This document shows, piece by piece, positions 8,301-17,731 of a stretch of DNA of 64,000 nt. A program made the translations under genes and the position numbers. This DNA is from Flavihumibacter sp. UBA7668 (GTDB lineage Bacteria > Bacteroidota > Bacteroidia > Chitinophagales > Chitinophagaceae): positions 714,962 through 778,961 of the forward strand of contig NZ_DLHM01000004.1 of the NCBI RefSeq assembly GCF_002483205.1, given 5' to 3'. Each line of letters starts with the position of its first letter. Positions within the stretch are counted from its first letter, which is position 1. The notes below the pieces were generated by a model. That model was given only the letters and a program-made list of their open reading frames with translations. It was not told the origin of the DNA and did no database searches.

Positions 8301-8801
8301 ATGCATTTACAGTTAGCTGTTCAGAATGCGTTTGGTCAAATGACAGATGTAATGGATCAATTGACCAATGCCCAATACACCCAATCTTGTGAGAACCTTT
8401 CCGGTGCTACCATTGGTCAGCATACCCGTCATATAATCGAGATGTATCAATGCCTGTTAACAGGATTGCAGAACGATATGGTTAATTATGAGTCCAGACA
8501 ACGTGATATCCGAATCGAATGTGATAAAGACTTTGCCGCAGCTTTGCTGGCTGAAATCGAGGCGTCCATTAATCAGCCTAACAGAACCCTGAAATTGTAT
8601 GCCGGGTTTGATACCGATACGCATGAGCAGGTTCAGCTGGATACCAATTTTTACCGGGAGATTGCCTATAACCTGGAACATACGATCCATCATATGGCAC
8701 TGATCAAGGTTGGTTTGCTGGAGCTTTCCGGAATCAGGATTCCGGATGGGTATGGTGTCGCTTCCTCCACTATAAAGTACCAGCGGTCATGTGTACAGTG
8801 A
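8301..8801 (+). CDS. DinB-superfamily protein
   Basis: The 166-residue four-helix-bundle protein has histidines at the usual metal-binding places: GQHTRHIIEM near residue 35 and YNLEHTIHHMALIKVG near residue 130. DinB/YfiT-fold proteins coordinate a divalent metal and several are thiol S-transferases using bacillithiol, mycothiol or glutathione. A partial promoter-like box (TAAATTCG, 8273-8280) precedes the ATG by 20 bp. The stop overlaps the next gene by 13 bp, so this gene leads a tight DinB-NRDE-ATP-grasp-LysE series. Confidence 0.85.
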   Translation: MHLQLAVQNAFGQMTDVMDQLTNAQYTQSCENLSGATIGQHTRHIIEMYQCLLTGLQNDMVNYESRQRDIRIECDKDFAAALLAEIEASINQPNRTLKLYAGFDTDTHEQVQLDTNFYREIAYNLEHTIHHMALIKVGLLELSGIRIPDGYGVASSTIKYQRSCVQ

Positions 8802-9520
8802 GTTTTATTCCTGTTCCGGGAGGCGCTTTGATTTGTTCTAATCGGGATGAAAAAATTCAAAGAGCAAGGGCTCTTCCTCCCAAATGGTATCAGGTAAATG
8901 GAACCAGCCTGCTTTTTCCCAAAGATCCGGAAGCCCAGGGCACCTGGATTACCATGAAACCTAATGGGCAGATGGCAGTTCTGTTAAATGGCGGATGGGA
9001 AAAACATATTCCCGTTTATCCATATAGGAAAAGCCGGGGACTCGTATTTCTTGAAATCTGTTCAGCAGATCAACTCCTCGATGGGTTCGAACAGGTAAAC
9101 CTGGATCAGATTGAACCCTTCACCCTGATTGTTTTTCAGGATGGTGTGCTTCAGGAAAACAGGTGGGATGGAAGGTCTAAATTCAGTCGCTATGTATCTG
9201 CCAAAGAACCCCATATCTGGTCCTCCGTAACGCTTTACGAGGATGCCGTAATACAACGCAGGAAAGCCTGGTTTAACGACTGGCTGACAAATAATCCGGA
9301 GCCAACAGCTTCCGCTATCCAGTTGTTTCATCAGTTTGGAGGAGAAGGAGATAGTTCCATTGATTTGCGTATGAACCGCCGGAATGAAATGCTAACGGTA
9401 AGCATAACCTGCATGGAATGGCACCAGGAAAATGCCTGTATGTATTATAGCGATTTACAAAGCCAGGAGCAATTCGAGTGTAGACTCGACGCTTTCACCC
9501 TATCTGAAACAAGTTCATGA
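8789..9520 (+). CDS. NRDE/TANGO2-family protein
   Basis: The 243-residue protein begins MCTVSFIPVPGG with Cys2 directly after the initiator Met, and has SNRDEKIQRARALPP, the NRDE signature. Members resemble N-terminal-nucleophile hydrolases in which Cys2 would be exposed after Met removal. Eukaryotic TANGO2 is linked to heme or lipid handling, and the bacterial function is unsettled. It overlaps the DinB gene by 13 bp and the ATP-grasp gene by 4 bp (ATGA), so translation is probably coupled with both. Confidence 0.88.
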   Translation: MCTVSFIPVPGGALICSNRDEKIQRARALPPKWYQVNGTSLLFPKDPEAQGTWITMKPNGQMAVLLNGGWEKHIPVYPYRKSRGLVFLEICSADQLLDGFEQVNLDQIEPFTLIVFQDGVLQENRWDGRSKFSRYVSAKEPHIWSSVTLYEDAVIQRRKAWFNDWLTNNPEPTASAIQLFHQFGGEGDSSIDLRMNRRNEMLTVSITCMEWHQENACMYYSDLQSQEQFECRLDAFTLSETSS

Positions 9521-10581
9521 GCCTATTGAAGAAGGTGCTGAACAGACCCTTTTTTATCCGGTTGTTCAACTGGGAATATTGGTCTTTCGCTGCCGTTTAT
9601 ATACCTGTTGTTCCGGTTTGGTTTTATTATTGCCTTCGGGCAAGATCTTTTTTCTTTTTTTCTGCCTCCAATCCAACCATTGAAAACGGTGGGTTTTTGA
9701 TGGAATCCAAAAAAAAGATCTATGACCTGATACCTGCAGCGTTTTATCCCAAAACAATATTGGTAACATTACCCGCTGATCCTGATGAAGTGATGGCGAG
9801 AATTCATGCATCCGGACTTCAATATCCGTTAATAGCCAAGCCGGATATTGGTGCAAGAGGCATGGGGGTGCGGAAGCTGCGAAACGCGGCTGATCTTAGG
9901 GCTTACTGCCAGGAATCTCCGCTTGAATTCCTGGTGCAGGAATATGCTGATCTTCCACTGGAAGCTGGGATTTTTTATTGTCGCCTGCCCGGAGAAAAAA
10001 AAGGTCGCATAACCGGTATCGTTAGTAAAGAGTTTCTTACGGTAATTGGTGATGGTATTCATACCATTCGAGAATTATGCCAACAGGAGAAACGATTTAT
10101 CCTGCAATTGGATGCGTTGCAAAAAATGCATGGAGATGCTCTTGATAAAGTAATCGCCAAAGGTGAAAGAAAGGAATTGGTACCTTATGGCAATCATGCC
10201 CGTGGTGCAAAGTTTATTGATGATACCTTTCGTGCAAGTGAAGCTCTTCAACAGCAAATAGACCTGATACTTCAACAGGTAGACCGCTTTTATTATGGCA
10301 GGATGGATATCCGGTTCAGAACCTGGGAGGAATTGGAAGAAGGAAGTGCATTTTCCATTATAGAATTAAATGGTGCAGGCTCCGAACCAACCCATATGTA
10401 TGATCCCCGTCATTCAATTTTTTTTGCCTGGAAAGAGATTATCCGGCACTGGGACTGGTGTTACCGGATCAGCCTGCTGAACCATAAAAAAGGCATACCT
10501 TATATGAGTTTTGCGGAGGGGGTGAAAATGTTCCGCGACAATGCTCAGTTTGAAAAAACAATTGCCCAATTATATGTTTAG
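9517..10581 (+). CDS. ATP-grasp ligase with N-terminal membrane segment
   Basis: The 354-residue protein starts with a hydrophobic stretch (about 20-50). A D-Ala-D-Ala-ligase-like ATP-grasp domain follows: LIAKPDIGARGMGVRKL as the nucleotide-binding loop, FLVQEYADLPLEAGIF, RMDIRFRTWEE and IIELNGAGSEPTHMYDP, which holds the Mg-binding Glu/Asn. Such enzymes form amide or peptide bonds via acyl-phosphates. The substrate is unknown and it is not a standard Ddl, given the membrane segment and the C-terminal tail. It overlaps NRDE by 4 bp and is followed by a LysE exporter 11 bp later. Confidence 0.82.
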   Translation: MSLLKKVLNRPFFIRLFNWEYWSFAAVYIPVVPVWFYYCLRARSFFFFSASNPTIENGGFLMESKKKIYDLIPAAFYPKTILVTLPADPDEVMARIHASGLQYPLIAKPDIGARGMGVRKLRNAADLRAYCQESPLEFLVQEYADLPLEAGIFYCRLPGEKKGRITGIVSKEFLTVIGDGIHTIRELCQQEKRFILQLDALQKMHGDALDKVIAKGERKELVPYGNHARGAKFIDDTFRASEALQQQIDLILQQVDRFYYGRMDIRFRTWEELEEGSAFSIIELNGAGSEPTHMYDPRHSIFFAWKEIIRHWDWCYRISLLNHKKGIPYMSFAEGVKMFRDNAQFEKTIAQLYV

Positions 10582-10592
10582 ATGATGTTTTC

Positions 10593-11291
10593 ATGGTAAA
10601 TCTGTTTTTCCTTTTTGTTGCCGGACTTTTAATAAGTTTTCTGGGCAGTCTTCCGCTTGGAACACTGAATATTACGGCCATGCAGATTGCGGTTCAGGAA
10701 AACGTTCGGCGATCACTTTATTATTCAATAGGAGTGGCATTGGTTGAATTGATTTATGTGCGTTTATCATTAAAGGGAATTGATTGGATTCTCGCTAACC
10801 AAACTGTATTTTATTACATGGAATGGGCAACAGTGGTGTTGTTTGCTGTACTGGGGATAAGCAGCCTGTTGGTAGCCAGAAAAAAAAACAGCGAGGCGAA
10901 ACCTGTTTTGCTGAATAATCAGGTAAACAGGTTTTGGCTGGGTGTTTCGATGAGTGCCATCAATCCGGTTCAGATACCCTTTTGGTTTTTATGGAGCAGT
11001 TACCTTTTCAGTACTAAACTCCTTCAGTCGGATGCTCTTCATTTTAATATTTATACCATTGGAATTGCGTTGGGAACCATCAGCGGATTGCTACTGTTTA
11101 TTTTTGGAGGCAAATGGCTGGTAAAACGAATCAATGCCTCACAAAGGGCAATTCATCTGGCAGTAGCAATCGTCTTTCTGCTGTCATCTGCCATACAGTT
11201 GGTGCGGGTTTTAAATAAACCAATGCAGGATAGGCTTAAATCAACGTCTTTTTCAAAACAAAGCCGGTTGGATGAGATTGCTGGTAAATAA
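10593..11291 (+). CDS. LysE-family amino-acid or metabolite exporter
   Basis: The 232-residue protein has about six hydrophobic helices and the LysE-type N-terminus GLLISFLGSLPLGTLNITAMQ, plus a central SMSAINPVQIPFW motif. LysE/RhtB proteins export amino acids or related small molecules across the inner membrane. Placement directly behind an ATP-grasp ligase suggests export of the ligation product, an inference from context. Its 3' end overlaps the convergent acetyltransferase by 56 bp. Confidence 0.87.
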   Translation: MVNLFFLFVAGLLISFLGSLPLGTLNITAMQIAVQENVRRSLYYSIGVALVELIYVRLSLKGIDWILANQTVFYYMEWATVVLFAVLGISSLLVARKKNSEAKPVLLNNQVNRFWLGVSMSAINPVQIPFWFLWSSYLFSTKLLQSDALHFNIYTIGIALGTISGLLLFIFGGKWLVKRINASQRAIHLAVAIVFLLSSAIQLVRVLNKPMQDRLKSTSFSKQSRLDEIAGK

Positions 11292-11757
11292 GTTGTTCTT
11301 CTCCAATTTTCGTGTAACCATGCCTGGTATAAAATGCCTGTGCACGGGTATTGGGAACAAAAACATGTAACCAGGAATTTTCATACCCTCTTCTTAATGA
11401 TTCGGCTTCAGCTGCATCCAGCATTTTTCCTCCCCAGCCGCCTGACTGGTGGGCTGTCTCCAGATAGAACCTGGCCAGTTCAAATCCTTTCGAATCGGGT
11501 TTTGCAAGTTCGAGACTTGGAGGTGCCATCCGTAAGCAGCCTACAACTTGTTCCTGAAAATCTAGTACTATATAAAAACGGTCTGGCCGGGCCAGGTCTG
11601 CAGCAATGGCTTCCGGAGAATAAGCCTGTTTGCAAAAGCTTTCGAGATCTTCTTTTACAAAACCGGACTCATGTACCTGATAAAATCCGGAACTGCAGAT
11701 AACAGAAATGGCCCCTGCATCAGGGGCCATTCCGAATCGAATACTATATTGATTCAT
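11236..11757 (-). CDS. GNAT-family N-acetyltransferase
   Basis: The 173-residue protein has the GNAT fold. FELARFYLETAHQSGGWGGKM contains the acetyl-CoA pyrophosphate-binding loop (SGGWGG), and the later NTRAQAFYTRHGYTKIGEE is the typical beta5-alpha4 region. The substrate cannot be read from the sequence. It starts 4 bp after the stop of the large receptor gene, so both are probably on one minus-strand transcript. The last 56 bp overlap the LysE gene on the other strand. Confidence 0.88.
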   Translation of the reverse strand: MNQYSIRFGMAPDAGAISVICSSGFYQVHESGFVKEDLESFCKQAYSPEAIAADLARPDRFYIVLDFQEQVVGCLRMAPPSLELAKPDSKGFELARFYLETAHQSGGWGGKMLDAAEAESLRRGYENSWLHVFVPNTRAQAFYTRHGYTKIGEEQLIYQQSHPTGFVLKKTLI

Positions 11758-11761
11758 TGTG

Positions 11762-14410
11762 TTAGAATTGCACCCCTTCGTTCATGTTTTGCATATTCTG
11801 CATATCGCCCTTAATATTCTTGCGCTTGAACAAAGAAGTATCAAATTTACCAAATCTCCAGCTGAAATTCAATCGGAGAATTTGTGGATCACGCAGTCTC
11901 CAGGTATTTTGTTCAAACCCGGGAGAAGCACTGTACTGGTCATAAATATTGGTTCGGAAGATATCATTGATTGCCAATGTCAGGTTGGCTCTTCTTTCTT
12001 TCAGGAATTCATACCTAAGGGCAGCTTCCACTTCATACCGGGGACGGATAAACCCCTGTGCTGTAGTTTGCGGTCCACCAAACATGAAGCCGCCGCCACC
12101 GCCACCACCCGGAGGGAGGATGGTTTTTGAGGTATAACTTCCACTTAATTGAAGGGTTAATTGCTTGGCCAGTTTGATGCTGTTATTCAGTTTAAAGAAA
12201 TAAGAAGTAATAGCTTCCTGGTTGGGAATACCCGGCTGGTTGGCATTGATCTTTGATTGGTAAAGGTTAAAATTGGAAACCAGTTCCCACCATTTGGTTA
12301 TTTTATTTCTGCCAATCAATTCAAGTCCGCCAATTTGGCTGTTATCCGCATTGATATAACTGATAATCAGTTCTTCATTTCCATTAAAAGGGTTTTCCAT
12401 TTCAACCTGGTTTCTGGTAATCAGGTTGGTGGTATGTTTATAATAGATACTGGCAATTAATGAATTTCCAGCAGCGTATTTTTTCTGGTAGCTCAATTCA
12501 AATGAGGCAGTAAACTCCGGGCGCAGGTTGGCATTACCTCTGGTAAGGTTCAGCGTATCGGAATAATCGGTGAAGGGGAATAACTGGAAAAAATTCGGGC
12601 GGTTGATGCGACGTGTTACATTAAAAGCAAGTTCGTCGTCATCCGTTAGCTGATAGGTTAAGAATGCACTTGGAAACAGACTTAACGGGAAATTATTACC
12701 ATAACCCATGAGCGTATCCTTACTGCCAGGCGGAGGGGTTGTAGTCAGTACTTCGCCGTCATATTCAGAGCTCTCTGCTCTTAAGCCCAGTTGATAACCC
12801 AGTTTTTTCCATTTATTGGTATAGGTAACATAACCGGCATATACCCGATCGGTATAGTCAAACTGGGAGGAAAGGGATGGAATAAAAACAGCATTTCCAT
12901 TTCCATCAACCAGACTGATATTATTCACACTTTCCTGGTTCCGGATATTTACCCGTAATCCGGTTTCCAGTTTCGATGTAGCCGTTAATGGGTTGGAGAA
13001 ATCGGTTTGAAAGGTAATGTTGGAACTGTTTCCGTTTCCGGTATTCAACTGGCCAAAACGACGTTGAATACTTCCGTTAGGAGCCGCAAGCACATCATTA
13101 TTGATGGTGGTATTATTGTCGTTTTTGCTGCGATTGTAGTTGATGTCGGCAGTTAATTCACGGCCGGGTTTGGTAAAGAGTCGTTTGTAATATACTGAAG
13201 AACCGATATTCCGGAAGGAGCGTTCTCCATCCGAAATACGCCTGCTGAAACTGCTTTTGGTATCACCAGGAAACAGGCTGTCGGTTTGAATTGCACTTTC
13301 ATTTTCGAAATTAAAACTCCCCCGAACTGCATTAACCGAGAAACCTACCGTATTCCGGTTATTCATAAAATAATCCAGCCCGGCACGGCCAAACATGAAC
13401 TGACCTTTATTGACACTGTAATCATCCTGATTCAGGTCTGTTACCGGATCCTTTATGAAAGTGGTACGCGATGTATTACCTTCTGAAATTGATTTACGGG
13501 TACGGATATTACCACTGGCAAACATATTTACCTTTCCCTGCTTCACATTGATATCTGCCCCACCGTTTGGCTGCCATCGGCTATCAATACCTGCACGGAT
13601 GCTTCCATTGTATCCTGCTTTGCGATTTTTCTTAAGTACAATATTCAAAATGCCTGCAGTACCACCAGAGGCATCAAATTTTGCGGAAGGGTTGGTAATC
13701 AGCTCTACGCTTTCAATTGCATCTGCGGGAATTTGGTCAAGCGTAAGTGTGGTTGGACGGCCATCCACAAAAATTTGAGGAGCGGCATTCCGCATGGTAA
13801 CACTGCCGTCAATATCAACCTGTAAAGAAGGAATATTCCGCATAATATCTTCCGCTGTATTTCCAGTAGAAACCAGGTTTTTGTCGACATTGTATACTTT
13901 ACGATCAATTCCCATCGACATAAGAGGTTTGGATGCGGTAACAGTTACGTTTTCCAACATTTTTGGGTCGGCTTCCAGTTTGATATTACCCAAATCCTTG
14001 TCAACTCCGGCGAGCGCTTTTTGCATATCTCCACCGGTCATATTAAGTTCAAAGCCAACTTTCTGCTCTATTGTTTTAAAGCCGATTGCAGTAATTACCA
14101 GCTTATAGGTAGCCGCAACCGGGAGGCTTTCGAAATTGAATTCACCCCGGCGATCGGTCAGCATTCCGGCAATAATGGTGTCTTTTCTTTTTTTGGTAGC
14201 GGCATCAAATTTGTTCTGGATGAGCTGGACAGAAGCAGCATCAACCCCTTTATTATTCGATGCATCAATGATCCGGCCATAAAAGCGCCCGATATTCATA
14301 TTTCCTGCGCCACCACCCGGACGGCCTCCGGGAGCGCCCATTCCTGCGGGCATTTGGGCATAAGTAATAGATCCTATAAAAAGGACCAATACTGCCAATA
14401 CATGTTTCAT
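11762..14410 (-). CDS. TonB-dependent-receptor-like outer-membrane beta-barrel protein
   Basis: The product of about 882 residues has a signal peptide (MKHVLAVLVLFIGSITYAQ). A carboxypeptidase-regulatory-like domain (about 45-130, starting GRFYGRIIDAS) is followed by a plug-type domain (VYNVDKNLVSTGNTAEDIMR, then IFVDGRPTTLT and IESVELITNPSAKFDASG) and a long barrel with many aromatic-ended strands. This is the CarboxypepD_reg / plug / OMP_b-brl_3 architecture of Bacteroidetes outer-membrane receptors. The ligand is unknown and no SusD partner is adjacent. A Gly-rich loop (GGGGGGG) lies near residue 775. I start at 14410 because that ATG begins the signal peptide. Confidence 0.9.
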   Translation of the reverse strand: MKHVLAVLVLFIGSITYAQMPAGMGAPGGRPGGGAGNMNIGRFYGRIIDASNNKGVDAASVQLIQNKFDAATKKRKDTIIAGMLTDRRGEFNFESLPVAATYKLVITAIGFKTIEQKVGFELNMTGGDMQKALAGVDKDLGNIKLEADPKMLENVTVTASKPLMSMGIDRKVYNVDKNLVSTGNTAEDIMRNIPSLQVDIDGSVTMRNAAPQIFVDGRPTTLTLDQIPADAIESVELITNPSAKFDASGGTAGILNIVLKKNRKAGYNGSIRAGIDSRWQPNGGADINVKQGKVNMFASGNIRTRKSISEGNTSRTTFIKDPVTDLNQDDYSVNKGQFMFGRAGLDYFMNNRNTVGFSVNAVRGSFNFENESAIQTDSLFPGDTKSSFSRRISDGERSFRNIGSSVYYKRLFTKPGRELTADINYNRSKNDNNTTINNDVLAAPNGSIQRRFGQLNTGNGNSSNITFQTDFSNPLTATSKLETGLRVNIRNQESVNNISLVDGNGNAVFIPSLSSQFDYTDRVYAGYVTYTNKWKKLGYQLGLRAESSEYDGEVLTTTPPPGSKDTLMGYGNNFPLSLFPSAFLTYQLTDDDELAFNVTRRINRPNFFQLFPFTDYSDTLNLTRGNANLRPEFTASFELSYQKKYAAGNSLIASIYYKHTTNLITRNQVEMENPFNGNEELIISYINADNSQIGGLELIGRNKITKWWELVSNFNLYQSKINANQPGIPNQEAITSYFFKLNNSIKLAKQLTLQLSGSYTSKTILPPGGGGGGGFMFGGPQTTAQGFIRPRYEVEAALRYEFLKERRANLTLAINDIFRTNIYDQYSASPGFEQNTWRLRDPQILRLNFSWRFGKFDTSLFKRKNIKGDMQNMQNMNEGVQF

Positions 14411-14566
14411 TCGACTGTTTTTTTCTCTGAGTGTGCGCAAAGTTCTGTCATTTTGGGTGATTGAACGTTGCGATTGGTATGAATGGTATAAGACAACTGA
14501 AGACTTGCCTGGTTTAAGAATTCAGGACAAATGGAAGAATTCCGGTTTAAATGGTAATCAGCCGGC

Positions 14567-15175
14567 TTAGTTTGATGCGAGCCAGGTTATGGCGATTTGT
14601 ACCAAACCAATCAGGAATCCCAAAACAGCTCCCACGATTTCAACAAATCGGAATTCTTTAGCCATGATCTGGTTCAGGATTTGTTCCAGTTTATCGGAGG
14701 AAAAGGAACGAACCTTCTCAACCACAATTTTTTCAAGATCGAGCTGCTCCTGAAGTGTACCCATGTATTTTTCCATGATTACAGGAAACAGCTGTTGCAG
14801 TTCCTCCATAAAAATGCCTTTTAGCTGCGCAATGGTTTTATCCCCTATGAACATACTGATCATTGGCATCGCTTCTTTAAGCTTTACCCGGAGAAAATGA
14901 TCGATATGCTCTTCCACATACGGAGTTAACCGGTTCAGGTTGTCGGGGTGCGTCAGTTTACCGGCAATTTCATCAAAGGACAATAGTTCCTGACTTACCA
15001 GTTTACCCAGTTTTTCAGCAAATTGTTCCTGCCTTTTTGGGAATATGCCCTGAATCGTAAGACCAAGAAACTTTTTAGGTTCACGTGGGTGAAATAACAT
15101 TTTGATAGCGATCCAATTGGTAAACCATCCAATAAAGGCTGAAATGAGCGGTAATAATAAAAGCCAGAGTGACAT
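14567..15175 (-). CDS. DUF445-family membrane protein
   Basis: The 202-residue protein has an N-terminal transmembrane helix (about 1-22) and the characteristic GWFTNWIAIKMLFHP motif. A middle helical amphipathic region with FPKRQEQFAEKLGKLVS and a C-terminal transmembrane helix follow. This is DUF445 (YheB/YjiN-type), an inner-membrane family of unknown biochemical role, here in the short single-unit version. It lies just downstream of tRNA-His on the same strand, separated by a terminator. Confidence 0.88.
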   Translation of the reverse strand: MSLWLLLLPLISAFIGWFTNWIAIKMLFHPREPKKFLGLTIQGIFPKRQEQFAEKLGKLVSQELLSFDEIAGKLTHPDNLNRLTPYVEEHIDHFLRVKLKEAMPMISMFIGDKTIAQLKGIFMEELQQLFPVIMEKYMGTLQEQLDLEKIVVEKVRSFSSDKLEQILNQIMAKEFRFVEIVGAVLGFLIGLVQIAITWLASN

Positions 15176-15183
15176 AGTAATAA

Positions 15184-15212
15184 AATTAAAAATCCCCCAC
15201 TGTGTGGGGGAT
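15184..15212 (-). terminator. Terminator downstream of tRNA-His
   Basis: A 9-bp perfect stem, ATCCCCCAC (15192-15200) with GTGGGGGAT (15204-15212), has a 3-base loop. On the minus strand it is followed by TTTTTAATTTTA. It ends the tRNA transcript before the DUF445 gene. Confidence 0.85.
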
Positions 15213-15217
15213 GAGAG

Positions 15218-15292
15218 GGAGGCTGATGGGTTTCGAACCCACGACCCTCAGAACCACAATCTGATGCTCTAACCTACTGAGCTACAGCCTCC
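15218..15292 (-). tRNA. tRNA-His (anticodon GTG)
   Basis: On the minus strand a full cloverleaf can be drawn. The acceptor stem GAGGCTG pairs with CAGCCTC, with an extra 5' G (position -1) opposite C73, the hallmark of tRNA-His. The D arm contains GCTC...GAGC, the anticodon loop TTGTGGT holds GTG, and the T arm loop is TTCGAAA. CCA is not encoded. Confidence 0.97.
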
Positions 15293-15458
15293 ATGCGTAT
15301 TATCGCAGGTGCTTTTTTCAAAGCGGGCACAAAAATAGGTAAAAATTTGAATCCTTCAGCAAGTGAAGAAAAAAATGTCAGAAACCACTCATCATAATCC
15401 AATGTTAATTGGTTTTCACGGCAACAAGGCTGGTTGTTTTATCGTTATTTTTGATACA

Positions 15459-17645
15459 ATGCAAAAACTGGTGAAAATTATGTTTAATAAAAGAAGCTTA
15501 CCTGTGCTGGTGGTCCTGCTGAGTTGTGCCCTGTTTATCGGATTCCGCTCAATGGGAACCAAGCATGCTGATCCCCCCGGCAAATATGAAAAGATTTTAC
15601 ACAATGTGGGAGATATCCTGCAGCAGGTGCATTATAGTCCCCAGCAGATAAATGATGAATTTTCGAAAGAAATTTTTTCGAAGTATATAGCTACGGTTGA
15701 TGCGGAGAAAAACATGTTTCTGCAGTCGGATGTGCAGACCCTGAAAAAATATGAGCTTAAGATTGATGAAGAATTATTGGGCGGGAAAGTGGAATTTGTT
15801 CCGGCTCTTTCCGAAATCTATAAAAAAAGAGTACAGGAAGCAGAATTGCTGACGAAAGAAATACTTGCCAAACCGTTCGAATTTCAAACGGATGAGTCAA
15901 TCATCCGGGACAGCGAAAAACTTGAGTATCCGAAGAATTTAGAAGAGAAAAAAGATCGCTGGCGCAAGCGCTTGAAATATATGACACTGGAACGCTATGC
16001 AGATATGGTGGAGAACCAGGAAAAGAATAAGGGTAAGGAAGGGTTTAAGCCGCAGTCAAATGCTGAAATGGAAGCTTCGGCCAGAGATGGGGTGGCTAAA
16101 GTTGTTGCCCGTATGTTTGATCGCCTGAAATTGAAATACAACGATGATGAACGCTTTAACCAGTTTGTGAATGTGATCACTAATAAAATGGATCCGCATA
16201 CCACTTTTTTTCCTCCCCGCGATAAACGCTACTTCGATGAGCAGATGAGTGGTCGGTTTTTTGGAATTGGTGCTTCGCTTACTCTGCAGGAAGGAAATAT
16301 TAAAATAGCATCTGTAATTACTGGTTCTCCAGCATGGAAAACCAATGAAATTACAGTGGGAGATGTGGTGTTGAAAGTAGCTCAGGGAGCTAATGAACCG
16401 GTGGATCTGACCGGCTTTGACGTGGAAGATGCAGTTAAAATTATCCGTGGAAATAAGGGAACGGAAGTCAGGCTCACGCTCCGCAAAGCAGATGGTTCAG
16501 TTAAAATTGTTCCAATCATCCGCGATGAAATCGTACAGGATGAAAGTTTTGCCCGTAGTGCTGTTGTTGGAAATGGTAAAAGCAAGATCGGCTATATAAT
16601 GTTGCCTGAGTTTTATGCTGATTTCGATAATCCAAGAGGAGCCAGGAGTGCAGTGGATGTTGCCAAAGAAGTAATTAAACTGAAAGAGCAGAAGGTAGAT
16701 GGAATTATTATTGACCTCCGTAATAATGGCGGTGGCTCTTTATATGATGTGGTTCAGATGGCTGGCTTGTTTATTGAAGATGGTCCTATTGTTCAGGTTA
16801 AAGACCGGGATGGTAAACCCAGTGTATTGCGCGACCGTGACAAAAGTGTATTATATGATGGTCCACTTGCGGTTATGGTAAATGAATTTAGTGCGTCAGC
16901 ATCAGAAATCTTTGCTGCTGCTATTCAGGACTATAAACGCGGTGTGGTAATAGGAAGTACGTCTACCTATGGAAAAGGAACGGTACAGCGCAATATCGGT
17001 CTGGATAAAGAAACCGGTATGTTCAGTTCCAATAGCGAACTTGGTACCATTAAACTCACCCTGCAGAAGTTTTATCGGATTAATGGCGGTTCAACTCAAT
17101 TAAAGGGAGTTAGCTCTGATATTGTTGTTCCGGATGTTTTGGAGAAAAGCAAACTGCGTGAAAAGGACGATCCAACAGCATTGGGATGGGATGAAATTGC
17201 CAAGGCAGATTATTCTACCTGGAAATCGCCGTACGACCTGAATCAGGTGGTTCGTAACAGTCAGATGCGGGTAGATCAGAATCATTCCTTTAATCTGATC
17301 AAAACAAATACCGATTGGCTTGCTGAGCAAAATGACCGGGTATATTCCCTCAATTTACAGAAGTTCCGGGAAGAGAAGAAAAAAGTGAATGCTACCGTTA
17401 AACAGATTGAATCACTTTATAAGTTAAACAATGAACTGGAAGTGGAAAGCATTCCTGGTGATGAAGAAAAATTTGCAACCGATCCGGATAAATTAACCCG
17501 CTACAAATCCTGGAAGAAAAATCTTCGCAATGATATCTACCTCGATGAAACCATCAACGCAGTAAATGATATGATTTACCAGCAGAACCTGGCAATGAAG
17601 AAGGGAATTGATAGCAAACTGGATAAATCGAAGCAGGAGAATTGA
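15459..17645 (+). CDS. Carboxy-terminal processing (tail-specific) protease, S41A
   Basis: The product of about 728 residues has an N-terminal membrane anchor or signal (PVLVVLLSCALFIGF), a helical N-terminal region, a PDZ domain (about 275-365, GIGASLTLQEGNIKI...GDVVLKVAQG) and an S41 protease domain. The domain contains NEFSASASEIFAAAI, with the nucleophile Ser, and STYGKGTVQ, with the catalytic Lys. A C-terminal tail domain follows. Prc/Tsp enzymes degrade or trim periplasmic proteins, including cell-wall hydrolase regulators. The start is uncertain: the frame is open from GTG 15363, and ATGs occur at 15375, 15459 and 15480. I prefer 15459 because it puts the anchor near the N-terminus. 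Confidence 0.9.
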   Translation: MQKLVKIMFNKRSLPVLVVLLSCALFIGFRSMGTKHADPPGKYEKILHNVGDILQQVHYSPQQINDEFSKEIFSKYIATVDAEKNMFLQSDVQTLKKYELKIDEELLGGKVEFVPALSEIYKKRVQEAELLTKEILAKPFEFQTDESIIRDSEKLEYPKNLEEKKDRWRKRLKYMTLERYADMVENQEKNKGKEGFKPQSNAEMEASARDGVAKVVARMFDRLKLKYNDDERFNQFVNVITNKMDPHTTFFPPRDKRYFDEQMSGRFFGIGASLTLQEGNIKIASVITGSPAWKTNEITVGDVVLKVAQGANEPVDLTGFDVEDAVKIIRGNKGTEVRLTLRKADGSVKIVPIIRDEIVQDESFARSAVVGNGKSKIGYIMLPEFYADFDNPRGARSAVDVAKEVIKLKEQKVDGIIIDLRNNGGGSLYDVVQMAGLFIEDGPIVQVKDRDGKPSVLRDRDKSVLYDGPLAVMVNEFSASASEIFAAAIQDYKRGVVIGSTSTYGKGTVQRNIGLDKETGMFSSNSELGTIKLTLQKFYRINGGSTQLKGVSSDIVVPDVLEKSKLREKDDPTALGWDEIAKADYSTWKSPYDLNQVVRNSQMRVDQNHSFNLIKTNTDWLAEQNDRVYSLNLQKFREEKKKVNATVKQIESLYKLNNELEVESIPGDEEKFATDPDKLTRYKSWKKNLRNDIYLDETINAVNDMIYQQNLAMKKGIDSKLDKSKQEN

Positions 17646-17731
17646 GGAGGAAGGGAGAGCGGAAATGGTAGAAAGGAGATGGGAGAGGGGAGAAGGGAGA
17701 AGGGATAAAGGTAACGGAGAACAAATCGTAT
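17646..17731 (+). repeat. Purine-rich tract downstream of the tail-specific protease gene
   Basis: Directly after the stop codon the plus strand is almost entirely G and A for about 65 bases, with repeats of GGGAGA and GGAGAAG. It is one member of a family of purine-rich low-complexity tracts at gene ends in this window. No coding potential is seen. Confidence 0.7.
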
